This document shows positions 7,232 to 14,206 of a DNA stretch of 23,772 bases, piece after piece. Origin of the DNA: an uncultured Faecalibacterium sp. Its GTDB lineage: Bacteria > Bacillota > Clostridia > Oscillospirales > Ruminococcaceae. The DNA is taken from NCBI GenBank assembly GCA_902463905.1, contig CABQHF010000005.1, positions 1-23,772 on the forward strand, written 5' to 3'. Position 1 is the first letter of the stretch; every line of letters begins with the position of its first letter. The notes beneath the pieces are model-generated. The model saw only the letters and a program-made list of their open reading frames with translations. It searched no databases and was not told the origin of the DNA. A program made the translations under genes and the position numbers.

Positions 7232-7558
7232 TCAGAACGTAATGTCATCTTCGGTGCCGCAGGCGGAGGGCAGCTTCACCTTGCAGATCACGGCACCGGC
7301 CAGCACATACTTCACCTTTGCCATGGCGGTGTCGCCGATCTTATCATAAAGGCGGCCGGCGCTGCAGCAGTCGCCCAGCACCGTGCGGGTGCTGTTGGCT
7401 ACATAGCCCACCTTGCCAAGACCCGGCAGCTCGGCCCGGATGGCCTCACGGTCGGCCGTGTTGTCCGGCTCCTTGACCAGCTTCACCTTCTGCCCCACAT
7501 GGAACGGCTCGGTGCCGTAGCGGTAATTCAGACCGGTCAGTGTCACATAATACTTCAT
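7232..7558 (-). CDS. HIRAN-domain protein
   Basis: A 108-residue soluble protein that is almost entirely a HIRAN domain. The domain's typical pattern is present: an N-terminal strand MKYYVTLTGLNYRYGTEPF, the central KLVKEPDNTADREAIRAELP signature (E-P-x-N-x-x-D-x-x-A-I), then GKVGYVANSTRTVLG. HIRAN domains occur fused to SWI2/SNF2 helicases such as HLTF, where they bind 3' DNA ends, and as stand-alone proteins in bacteria with unknown roles. The start has AAGGAGG about eight bases upstream (reverse of 7567-7573). The gene follows a 49-residue acidic ORF by 24 bases and likely shares its transcript. DNA binding is inferred from the family only. Confidence 0.8.
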   Translation of the reverse strand: MKYYVTLTGLNYRYGTEPFHVGQKVKLVKEPDNTADREAIRAELPGLGKVGYVANSTRTVLGDCCSAGRLYDKIGDTAMAKVKYVLAGAVICKVKLPSACGTEDDITF

Positions 7559-7582
7559 CGTTTTGTCCTCCTTATAATGGTT

Positions 7583-7732
7583 TCAGAGATCTTCGTCGTT
7601 GTCATCGGCGCTGTCGTCCTCCGGCAGATCATCGCCGGTGCTGTCTGCACCAAAGCTGCGGTCAAACGCGGTCATGTACTGGGCGTAGCCCTCGATGCCC
7701 TTGCCGAAATAGTCAAAATCGTCCTCTTTCAT
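7583..7732 (-). CDS. Small acidic hypothetical protein (49 residues)
   Basis: A short frame starting MKEDDFDYFGKGIEGYAQYM and ending DDSADDNDEDL before TGA. It has a perfect AAGGAGG ribosome site (reverse of 7741-7747) eight bases before the ATG, which makes it a likely real gene despite its size. About a third of its residues are Asp or Glu, concentrated in the C-terminal 20; there is no signal peptide or membrane segment. It precedes the HIRAN gene by 24 bases in the same orientation. I do not recognise a family. The acidic, DNA-mimic-like composition next to a putative DNA-end-binding domain is suggestive, but nothing more can be claimed. Confidence 0.65.
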   Translation of the reverse strand: MKEDDFDYFGKGIEGYAQYMTAFDRSFGADSTGDDLPEDDSADDNDEDL

Positions 7733-7789
7733 GGTTCCAGCCTCCTTGTGTTTTTGGGTCGGTTTCTTTCTGTGCCCTTACTATACATT

Positions 7790-8170
7790 TTTATCTGTCC
7801 AATAAGTAGGGCTTTTCAAAAGGGTTTTCCGGCTTTTTTGTTCCGAGCCTGCTATTTCCGGCAAGGTCAGCATAGCACATTCTGCTTTTCCTATGATAAA
7901 CCGGCAGGCGACAATTTTGCGGAAGTGCTTTTTCAGACCCGGTTTCATTCTGTTTCCCCGCTTTGGTTCCATGGCATGAGCCGGGAATATTTTCCGGGAA
8001 ACAAAACGATAAATTGTTACCGAAATGTCATCTCTGCTAAGATTCTTTTCCGCACGTTTCACAAGCGCCGCGCCGGGATGGAACAGTTTGCCAAAAAACG
8101 TTTTACCATTGGCATAAAATTATAACAAAATCGTAGATTCTCCCGGATTTATGGGCCGATTTTACAAAAA
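7790..8170. other. Gene-free intergenic stretch
   Basis: AT-richer than its neighbours. I see no frame with a ribosome site, no tRNA and no clear terminator in this stretch. A 93-codon frame on the minus strand (7781-8062) has no Shine-Dalgarno sequence and no recognisable product. The right end carries the promoter region of the small lipoprotein gene. Confidence 0.5.
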
Positions 8171-8174
8171 CCTC

Positions 8175-8202
8175 TTGATTTTTTTACGGAAAAGACTAAA
8201 AT
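8175..8202 (+). promoter_or_regulatory. Promoter of the small lipoprotein gene
   Basis: TTGATT (8175-8180), a 16-base spacer and TAAAAT (8197-8202), about 75 bases before the start codon in an AT-rich stretch. Confidence 0.5.
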
Positions 8203-8276
8203 ATCATCTTGCAGAAAGGCCCGCCTGTAAGGCCGCTGCGAAAACCAAATTTTTGGAATGTAAGGAGATTTTAGAT

Positions 8277-8528
8277 ATGAAACTCAAGAATGTTGCTGTT
8301 GCTGTTGTTGCTCTGGCTTTGGCTGTTGGTATGACCGCTTGCGGCGGTTCTTCCAGTACTGCCGCTTCCTCTTCTGAGGCTGCTTCCTCTGTTGCTGCTT
8401 CTTCCGAGGCCGAGTCCGAGGCTGCTTCTTCTGAGGCTACTTCCAGCGAGGTTGAGTCTGAGGCCGCTTCTTCTGAGGCTGCCACCAGCGAGGCTGCTTC
8501 TGAGGTTGCTTCTTCCACTGCAGCCTGA
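8277..8528 (+). CDS. Small Ser/Ala/Glu-rich lipoprotein
   Basis: An 83-residue exported lipoprotein. It begins with a typical type II signal (MKLKNVAVAVVALALAVG) and a lipobox MTAC at residues 19-22, so the mature protein would be lipid-anchored at Cys22 on the outer face of the membrane. The remaining ~60 residues are GGSSS followed by near-repeats of SSEAAS / SEAESEAASSEATSS, with no aromatic residues and no folded domain. AAGGAG at 8262-8267 fixes the start. Such sequences normally act as linkers between the lipid anchor and a substrate-binding domain, but here the protein stops at once. It has its own promoter and terminator. It could be a truncated solute-binding protein or a genuine surface spacer/negatively charged coat protein; no function is recognised. 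Confidence 0.75.
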   Translation: MKLKNVAVAVVALALAVGMTACGGSSSTAASSSEAASSVAASSEAESEAASSEATSSEVESEAASSEAATSEAASEVASSTAA

Positions 8529-8555
8529 GCTTCCAGCACTTTGCGATAAAAGACC

Positions 8556-8598
8556 AAAGGCCACGGTACCGGTTTTACGCCAGTACCGTGGCCTTTTT
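8556..8598 (+). terminator. Terminator between lipoprotein and LOG genes
   Basis: Arms AAAGGCCACGGTAC (8556-8569) and GTACCGTGGCCTTTTT (8583-8598) form a very stable hairpin between two convergent genes. T-rich sequence follows on both strands, so it is probably bidirectional. Confidence 0.9.
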
Positions 8599-8609
8599 GC
8601 TTTATCGGT

Positions 8610-9143
8610 TCAGTTTTCCAGCAGAGCGCGGATCTGTGCAAGGTCCGCCGCAAAATAGATGCCCGCCTGCCGCTGGGGCGTGGAAAGCCCCTTGCAGATC
8701 ATCTCGTCCAGCAGGGCTTTCAGGCTGTCATAATAGCCGTTGAGGTTATAGAGGATGCAGGGCGCATTCAGCTGCCGGAGCGACACCATGGACATAATCT
8801 CCGCGATCTCCTCCAGCGTCCCGGTGCCGCCGGGGAACGCCACAAAGGCGTCGCCCAGCTCGATCATCTTTGCCTTGCGTCGGGCCATGTCCTCGGTCAC
8901 GATGAGCTCGGTCAGGCCGTTGTGCTGCAGCTCCTGCTCCACAAAAAAGCGGGGCTCCACGCCGGTCACCTGCCCGCCTGCAGCCAGTACGCTTTCGGCC
9001 AGCACACCCATCAGCCCGCTGCGGGAGCCGCCATAGACCAGCGCGTTTCCGCTCTGTCCGATCCACGCACCCAGCTCCTGCACGGTGGCTTTCAGGGCCG
9101 GGTCGTTGCCCTCGCTGGCACCCAGATATACGGTAATGTTCAT
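8610..9143 (-). CDS. LOG-family protein (TIGR00730, nucleoside 5'-monophosphate phosphoribohydrolase)
   Basis: A 177-residue Rossmann-fold protein of the LOG / 'lysine decarboxylase-like' family; characterised members cleave cytokinin riboside monophosphates or AMP to a free base and ribose 5-phosphate, and many are annotated as putative decarboxylases. Signatures are YGGSRSGLMG (phosphate-binding glycine loop, Ser where Gly is usual) near residue 38 and the family motif FPGGTGTLEEI near residue 103, preceded by ARRKAKMIELGDAF. Length is normal for the short class. The start ATG at 9143 has AAGGAG (reverse of 9150-9155) six bases upstream; a longer frame to 9503 exists but lacks a ribosome site. 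The true substrate is unknown. Confidence 0.88.
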   Translation of the reverse strand: MNITVYLGASEGNDPALKATVQELGAWIGQSGNALVYGGSRSGLMGVLAESVLAAGGQVTGVEPRFFVEQELQHNGLTELIVTEDMARRKAKMIELGDAFVAFPGGTGTLEEIAEIMSMVSLRQLNAPCILYNLNGYYDSLKALLDEMICKGLSTPQRQAGIYFAADLAQIRALLEN

Positions 9144-9249
9144 GGTATGCTCCTTTCTCCGGCGCATTCTGCCGGACACCCGTTGTTGCTTTTGCACCAG
9201 CATACCACAGGCCTGCGCATCCTGCAAGCGGTGCCGGGCATTCTGCCGC

Positions 9250-9466
9250 GCTCTACTGTCGTCTGCGCCCGGAGCTGTGCTGCCATGTTTTCTGACGCCT
9301 CCTGAAACGGCAGTGCGGCATCCTCCGGGCGCAGCTTTGGCAGCGCATACAGCGAGAAGTTCCGCAGCGACCCGCTGGAAAAGTGCCTGCGCAGATCCAC
9401 CGGCACCATGATCCCGACCGGGAGCAGCGGCCTGTCCGGCGTGACGGCCTTTTGCTGCAGCTTCAT
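9250..9466 (-). pseudogene. Remnant of a condensation/alcohol-acetyltransferase-like gene
   Basis: About 70 codons in one minus-strand frame (KAVTPDRPLLPVGIMVPVDL, then RRHFSSGSLRNFSLYALPKL) resemble the middle of the condensation-domain-like acyl/alcohol acetyltransferases of Firmicutes, where VPVNLRxxFPSxTLRNF is a conserved block. Those proteins are several hundred residues long; here the N-terminal catalytic region is missing and the C-terminal part is lost in a frame with no homologous look. The upstream frame ends in a stop that overlaps the next ATG, and no ribosome site is present. This points to a decaying gene next to the recombinase. The match is from memory of the motif, not a search. 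Confidence 0.45.
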
Positions 9467-9603
9467 AGCCGCGCGGGCAAGCTACCCTGCTGCGCCTTTG
9501 CAAGGGCTGCGCAGATCTGTGTGCGTTTTTCCTCGGGAATGTTCATGATAATCACCATTTTATTTTAAAGTGGGTTTCAAAGTTTTCTCTACACGCATTT
9601 TGG

Positions 9604-9670
9604 GTGACAACTTTTTGACAACTTTTGAAACGGCAATATGGCGCATTATTCTCCCCTACCGCGCATTATC
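9604..9670. repeat. Short direct repeats beyond the 3' end of the serine recombinase
   Basis: GACAACTTTT occurs twice in tandem (within 9606-9628), and GCGCATTAT occurs twice at 9641-9649 and 9661-9669, spaced by 20 bases. They lie in a non-coding strip (9567-9690) between the gene remnant and the recombinase terminator. They could be recombinase binding or end sequences, or chance. Confidence 0.4.
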
Positions 9671-9690
9671 TGTCCGTCTTGAAGCATGAG

Positions 9691-9736
9691 AAAAGCCGCA
9701 TGAACACTGGTTTTTCAGCATTCATGCGGCTTTTTT
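9691..9736 (-). terminator. Terminator of the serine recombinase gene
   Basis: Arms AAAAGCCGCATGAA (9691-9704) and TTCATGCGGCTTTTTT (9721-9736) around a 16-base loop. The recombinase stop codon lies inside one arm, so termination would begin as the ribosome finishes. Confidence 0.8.
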
Positions 9737-11188
9737 GTCTGGTGCAGTAAAGCAATCCAAATCCGAACCATTTCCCTCGGATGCAACTTCTGTCGCTTCT
9801 CCAAAGGTGACGGTCTGTGTTCCTTCTTTATAGTTGAAGGTTATCAAAACCTTATCATCATACAGGTAAATCGCATTGATGAAGGTATCCACCAGTGCCT
9901 GCCGCTGGTCTTTCAGGCTCATGTCCAGCTTGCGGAACCGCAGCAGCCAAAAGCGGATGAACTCCTCGGTTACTTTCGGCTTTGCCAGCTTTTCTTCCGC
10001 AATGCGGGCTTCAAGTTCACGCTTGGTTTCTTCGAGCTGTTCCAACCGCTCCTTGGTGGAGCTGGTCAAGATTCCGGCCTGAATCGCATTCAGCATATTC
10101 TGGATACCCGATTCCGCATCCCGAAGCTGCTTCTCATAGAGGGGAATGTTGGTATTTTCCTTATTTTGCAGTTCCATCACCTTGGCGATGATGGATTCCA
10201 TGGCGGCATCATCCCGGACAAGCTGCATGGTCTGGTTGACCACCAGATCTTCCAGCCACTGTTTGCGGACGGTCTTTTTCTTGCAGCCCTTGTGCTTTTT
10301 GGCAGTAGCACATTTATAGTAGCGGTGAACTTCGCCCGTCCGGCTCGTACCGCTTTCGCCAAACATCAACGCCCCGCAGTAACCGCAGTGCAACTTGGTG
10401 GTCAGAAGGTAATCATCCTCTGCCTTTCTACGGGCAGGGGCTTTCTTATTTTTAGCGATTTTCTCCTGCACATCCTCAAACAGTTCCAGTGGAATGATGG
10501 GCGGAATGGCATCCGGCACGACCACATCCCGGAATTTCAGCTCCCCGATGTACCGCCGATTCTTGAGCATATGTTCAACGCTGTTATAGGTGAACGCACC
10601 GCCCACCGGGTTCTTGATGCCATTCTCGTTCAGCCAGTCCCGAATCTCCTTCATCGTAAGTCCATCCCGGTACTTCCTGAACGATTCCAGCACGAAAGGG
10701 GAGGCAAGCGGGTCAATATGAAATTTCCGCTCGGAATCCAGCGTATATCCAAAGGTTCCACGGCCACCGTTGCAGCGGCCTTTCAGGATGTTCTCGGTCT
10801 GTCCACGAACGACCTTTTCGGCAAGGTCGGCAGAGTAGTATTCTGCATAGCCCTCCGGCCCTTCGGAGATGATCTCGGTAGCCGACATGAGCTTGACACC
10901 ATTTTTCTTCAGCTGAGTCTTATACCGGGCACTGTCATAACGGTTTCGAGCAAAACGGTCCAGCTTCCAGACAATGATAACATCAAAGATGCCACGCTCA
11001 CTGTCTTTTATCATTTGCTGGAACTGTGGGCGGTTATCGGTCTTGGCGGAGATGGTACGGTCAATGTAATGCTTCACCACCGTAAAGCCGTTCTTCTCCG
11101 CATAGGCGGTGCACTCCCGGATCTGACCTTCGATGGATTCTTCACGCTGGTTATCTGAGGAATAGCGGGCGTAGATCACGGCGGTCAT
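9722..11188 (-). CDS. Large serine recombinase (site-specific integrase)
   Basis: A 488-residue large serine recombinase, the class that integrates and excises phages, conjugative and mobilisable elements through a 5' phosphoserine link. The N-terminal resolvase domain starts MTAVIYARYSSDNQREESIE; Ser10 is the likely nucleophile, with VWKLDRFARNRYDSARYK near residue 75-95. The recombinase domain follows (GTFGYTLD, then SVEHMLKNRRYIGEL), then a zinc ribbon CGYCGALMF...YYKCATAKKHKGCKKK, and a coiled-coil (about 360-425) before the C terminus. I prefer ATG 11188 over GTG 11197 because GAGG lies eight bases upstream. Composition is visibly less GC-rich than the flanks, fitting transfer. No cargo or partner transfer genes lie beside it, so it appears solitary. 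Confidence 0.92.
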   Translation of the reverse strand: MTAVIYARYSSDNQREESIEGQIRECTAYAEKNGFTVVKHYIDRTISAKTDNRPQFQQMIKDSERGIFDVIIVWKLDRFARNRYDSARYKTQLKKNGVKLMSATEIISEGPEGYAEYYSADLAEKVVRGQTENILKGRCNGGRGTFGYTLDSERKFHIDPLASPFVLESFRKYRDGLTMKEIRDWLNENGIKNPVGGAFTYNSVEHMLKNRRYIGELKFRDVVVPDAIPPIIPLELFEDVQEKIAKNKKAPARRKAEDDYLLTTKLHCGYCGALMFGESGTSRTGEVHRYYKCATAKKHKGCKKKTVRKQWLEDLVVNQTMQLVRDDAAMESIIAKVMELQNKENTNIPLYEKQLRDAESGIQNMLNAIQAGILTSSTKERLEQLEETKRELEARIAEEKLAKPKVTEEFIRFWLLRFRKLDMSLKDQRQALVDTFINAIYLYDDKVLITFNYKEGTQTVTFGEATEVASEGNGSDLDCFTAPDKKAA

Positions 11189-11255
11189 GGCAAGCACCTC
11201 GCTTTACACATCATTGAACGGCGGAGCGTTCATAAAAAACAACTTTCGTATAATG

Positions 11256-11284
11256 TATATACCATAACTCAAGAGGATTTTCAA
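11256..11284 (-). promoter_or_regulatory. Promoter of the serine recombinase
   Basis: The minus strand has TTGAAA (11279-11284), a 17-base spacer and TATATA (11256-11261), about 70 bases before the start. A shifted TATACA -10 is also possible. Confidence 0.5.
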
Positions 11285-11302
11285 GATGTTCCGACAAAAT
11301 TT

Positions 11303-12346
11303 TCAGTAGTGCACCACATTGCCCGCTTTGCGGATGCGTTCCAGAACGGGTGCCGCCTCCGGGCTGCGGAAATAGTCAAGGCTGGTCTGCGGCAGCAGGG
11401 CTTTCAGCGTATCCCAATCGCCGGACTGCAGACACTGACGGACGGTAGAAGCACTGATGGCTTTGCCGTCGGCTTCTTTGCGGGGAACAACGATGCAGTC
11501 GATGCCCGCTTTGGGAAGCTGCTCCCGCATGATTTTGTTGTAGAGTCCCGTCACCTGACTGGCAGGCTCTTCCCCCACATAGCGGGCGGTAATATTCAGC
11601 GCCCCGGCGATCCGGGCAAACACGGCAAGATCGAGCCGTGCATGACCGTCAATGACGGCAGCTTCGTCCTTTAAAAAGTAACTGGGGAAGGTGGCATTCG
11701 AGATAATGTATGGGCCGCTGTCATGCAGCACAACATTTGGCAGATGCTTTACGCCCTCTGCCACCAGTTTTTTGCGCACCGCAAAGGGAACAAGGCTGGC
11801 GTCCTCGCTGACAATGAACAGATGCAGGGTGTCACAGGCGGCAGCAGCCTTTTCGACAAGGTATTGATGCCCGCGCGTAAAGGGGTTTGCATTCATTACA
11901 ACAGCGGCGCTTTTGCCGGTGGTCCTGGCAGCCTTCAGTCCCCGCAAATAGCGCTCAAAGCCATCCGGGCGATTTTCCATAAACACCAGCCGGTTTTCTA
12001 CCCGGGTGATCTCGCAGAAGCCCAGATCTTCAAAAAACTTTGCACTCTCCGCTTTGGTGTACAGGAACAAATGCAGGTTTCCCCGGGCGCACTGAATTTC
12101 AATCAGGTGCGTAATGATCTGGTTCAGCAGTCCTTCCCCCTGATGCTCCCGGCTGACGGCAAAGCACCGCAGGGTATTGCCGAAACAGCTGCCGGTGCCA
12201 ATGACCTGACCGCTTTCATCCAGTATTGCACAGATGCAGTCCAGATTTCGATCCCGCCGGATGCCTTCCCGCTGCAAGAGTGCATCCACCTGCGCAAGGG
12301 TGCTCCTGTCGGCGGGCAATACCTCTGTGATCCGGTAATCAGACAT
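11303..12346 (-). CDS. citC: [Citrate (pro-3S)-lyase] ligase CitC
   Basis: A 347-residue enzyme that uses ATP and acetate to acetylate the thiol of the citrate lyase prosthetic group, turning the enzyme on. The N-terminal half is a GNAT-like domain (CFAVSREHQGEGLLNQIITH, residues 61-80). The C-terminal half is a nucleotidyltransferase domain with MNANPFTRGHQYLVEKAA (residues 151-168; TRGH corresponds to the HxGH-type nucleotide site) and ISASTVRQ near the end. Length matches CitC. GGAGG lies nine bases before the ATG. The start overlaps the citXG stop by eight bases, so the two are probably translationally coupled in one divergent unit. Confidence 0.95.
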   Translation of the reverse strand: MSDYRITEVLPADRSTLAQVDALLQREGIRRDRNLDCICAILDESGQVIGTGSCFGNTLRCFAVSREHQGEGLLNQIITHLIEIQCARGNLHLFLYTKAESAKFFEDLGFCEITRVENRLVFMENRPDGFERYLRGLKAARTTGKSAAVVMNANPFTRGHQYLVEKAAAACDTLHLFIVSEDASLVPFAVRKKLVAEGVKHLPNVVLHDSGPYIISNATFPSYFLKDEAAVIDGHARLDLAVFARIAGALNITARYVGEEPASQVTGLYNKIMREQLPKAGIDCIVVPRKEADGKAISASTVRQCLQSGDWDTLKALLPQTSLDYFRSPEAAPVLERIRKAGNVVHY

Positions 12347-13703
12347 CGTTTGCAGCCTCCGTTTTGAAAAAGTGGAGCAGATAGGTCAGTGCCAGCAGAT
12401 CGGCGCTGCCGCCGGGCGAAAGATTTTCTGCAGTAAAGCGGTCATCCAGCACGGAAAGCGCGAACGCATCCGGGTAGGGCGTCTTTTCCAGAAAGGCACG
12501 CAGTTCCTCCACCAAGCCGCGCTGCACCTCCAGGCTGGAACGGGCAATAATGTTGGTATCGGTGCTGTTTGCAAGGATCTCTAATAGCGCCCCGCAGCCG
12601 GAGCGGTTGATGTCATACCCTCTTGCAAGGCCTTCTTCCAGCGTTGGCAGACCATAGTACAGCACTGCGGGCAGACCGGCTTCCACCTGTCCGCGCACAC
12701 CGGTGATCCCATACTGCGCATAAAGTTTCTGCCCGGTGGTCACAGCATTCTCCGCCGTAACGCCTGCAAAATCCCGCTCGGTCAGGCCGCTCGCCATGGC
12801 AGCCACTTCGGCAAGCACCCGGGCAGGCTTTGCCCAAAGTGCCCGGTCCAGCCGCCCCAGTGCTGCACAGGTAATGCCAATGGAAAAGATTGCACCCTTG
12901 TGGGTGTTCACCCCGCCGGTCGCCTCCAGCATTTCGCCTTCGGCTTCACAGCCCAGCGGACGCAGCGCCGCAAAGGTCTCCGGTGCAGGGCGTTCTGCCG
13001 TGGCCTGTCCTGCTCTGGCACAGGCTTCAAAATAAGGGTAAAGGGAGGCCGCGCTGTCCATAAAGGTAAAGAAATCCATGTCCTTATGGCTGCCGCTGTT
13101 CAGGCGGTCTACAAGGCCTGGCTTCGGGGTGGTGGACACTTCATACAGGATGGCACGCACCGCCTGCTGTGCTGCCGCCGCAGCATCCAAAGCATGGATG
13201 GCATCGGTCAGGATGGCAGTTGTTTTGGCCTGAAGCTCTGCCACGGTGTGGAGCCGCCGACTGCTGCACACCTTGGCGGGACCGCCGCAGAGCAGGCAGG
13301 TGCGCCCGGGCAGATGCAGCTTCTCCCGCTCCACCTTGACGCCATCCGGGCGCAGGACATCCATATCAAACAGCCGCCCCAGCGGAGTGGCGTCCTCGAT
13401 ATCGGTTGTAAACTTTTTGATGCGCAGCGGGTCGGCATCCAGCACATAAAAGGCCTCGCAACCGGTAACGGTGCAACTGCTGTCCATATAAAGAGGGGTC
13501 AGCTTTGCGCGGAAAAACTGCTGCCGCAACAGCTGCTGTCCGCGGACAAAGCCCCGTCGGATGAGCGGCGAAGCCTTTACCGGGCCGGCAATGTTCATGG
13601 TAAAACAGACGATCGGCTTGTGATATTGCGCCAAAAGCTCCTGCTGATGGCATACCCTGCGCTCCCGTGCCTCCAGCATTTCTGTCAACGAAACCTCTTT
13701 CAT
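12339..13703 (-). CDS. citXG: CitXG fusion: prosthetic-group transferase and triphosphoribosyl-dephospho-CoA synthase
   Basis: A 454-residue two-domain protein. Residues 1 to about 165 match CitX (apo-citrate lyase phosphoribosyl-dephospho-CoA transferase): GRLFDMDVLRPDGVKVEREK at 109-128 and GRTCLLCGGPAKVCSSRRLH at 133-152. Residues about 175-454 match CitG, which makes 2'-(5''-triphosphoribosyl)-3'-dephospho-CoA from ATP and dephospho-CoA: EVSTTPKPGLVDRLNSGSHK at 188-207 and TGGVNTHKGAIFSIG at 262-276. Together they build the cofactor and attach it to CitD. Such fusions are known in lactic acid bacteria and Haemophilus. ATG 13703 is chosen with AAGGAG about ten bases upstream; the frame is open further but enters the shared promoter region. 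Confidence 0.94.
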   Translation of the reverse strand: MKEVSLTEMLEARERRVCHQQELLAQYHKPIVCFTMNIAGPVKASPLIRRGFVRGQQLLRQQFFRAKLTPLYMDSSCTVTGCEAFYVLDADPLRIKKFTTDIEDATPLGRLFDMDVLRPDGVKVEREKLHLPGRTCLLCGGPAKVCSSRRLHTVAELQAKTTAILTDAIHALDAAAAAQQAVRAILYEVSTTPKPGLVDRLNSGSHKDMDFFTFMDSAASLYPYFEACARAGQATAERPAPETFAALRPLGCEAEGEMLEATGGVNTHKGAIFSIGITCAALGRLDRALWAKPARVLAEVAAMASGLTERDFAGVTAENAVTTGQKLYAQYGITGVRGQVEAGLPAVLYYGLPTLEEGLARGYDINRSGCGALLEILANSTDTNIIARSSLEVQRGLVEELRAFLEKTPYPDAFALSVLDDRFTAENLSPGGSADLLALTYLLHFFKTEAANDV

Positions 13704-13774
13704 TCCTTGCACGCTCCTTTTTCTCGTCTCTCTGTTTTTATTTTGCATAAAGAACCTTAAAAAACAGAGCGTGT

Positions 13775-13798
13775 CCGCCTTAACAAATATTAAGACGG
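13775..13798. promoter_or_regulatory. Palindromic candidate operator in the divergent cit promoter region
   Basis: An inverted repeat with arms CCGCCTTAA and TTAAGACGG around CAAATA (only one mismatched pair). It covers the -35 box of the citDEF promoter. An extra CCTTAA half-site is at 13755-13760. The core CTTAA/TTAAG pair recurs, in inverted order, before the citrate transporter gene. It is a likely site for a citrate-responsive regulator. Confidence 0.6.
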
Positions 13799-13808
13799 AT
13801 GCTATGCA
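13780..13808 (+). promoter_or_regulatory. Promoter of citDEF
   Basis: TTAACA (13780-13785), a 17-base spacer and TATGCA (13803-13808) with TG extended -10. It predicts a leader of about 90 bases before citD. Confidence 0.6.
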
Positions 13809-13906
13809 AGCTGTAAGGTTGCAGGCGCATGATAGAGCCATCAGAAGGGCCGCGCAAAAACAGCCCGCAGACAGTGAAAAGAGAAGGCATCCGAAGGAGG
13901 ATATCC

Positions 13907-14206
13907 ATGGAACTGAAAAAAGCAGCCACGGCAGGCACGCTGGAATCCAGCGACTGCATGGTCACCGTCGAGCCAAGCCCGGACGGCGTTGATTTTTCGC
14001 TCAGCAGTTCGGTCATCAACCAGTACGGCAACCAGATCCGCAAGGTCGCGCTGGAAACGCTGAAAGCACTGGATGTGGAAAATGTCCGCATCCGCATCGT
14101 GGACAAGGGCGCGCTGGACTGCACCCTGAAAGCCCGCATTGAAGGCGCTGTTTACCGCGCCGTAGAGCAGTACGAAGATCTGCCTTGGGGAGGTGCCATT
14201 CGATGA
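13907..14206 (+). CDS. citD: Citrate lyase acyl carrier protein (gamma subunit) CitD
   Basis: A 99-residue acyl carrier protein of citrate lyase. It carries the phosphoribosyl-dephospho-CoA arm whose acetyl thioester is swapped for citrate during catalysis. The attachment serine is clear: AGTLESSDCMVTVEP places Ser14 exactly where it lies in characterised CitD. The rest (VINQYGNQIRKVALETLKAL, then ENVRIRIVDKGALDC) is standard. The start has a perfect AAGGAGG at 13894-13900. The stop overlaps the citE start as ATGA, so the subunits are made in coupled fashion. It needs CitXG, encoded divergently, for modification. Confidence 0.96.
   Translation: MELKKAATAGTLESSDCMVTVEPSPDGVDFSLSSSVINQYGNQIRKVALETLKALDVENVRIRIVDKGALDCTLKARIEGAVYRAVEQYEDLPWGGAIR

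Noticed and set aside
7781..8062. A 93-codon minus-strand frame
   Set aside because: No ribosome site, no recognised motif and an unusual mix of residues; probably chance.
8204..8653. Minus-strand frame opposite the Ser/Ala/Glu lipoprotein
   Set aside because: It is the reverse reading of the same repeat and crosses the terminator hairpin; the plus strand has signal peptide, lipobox and ribosome site.
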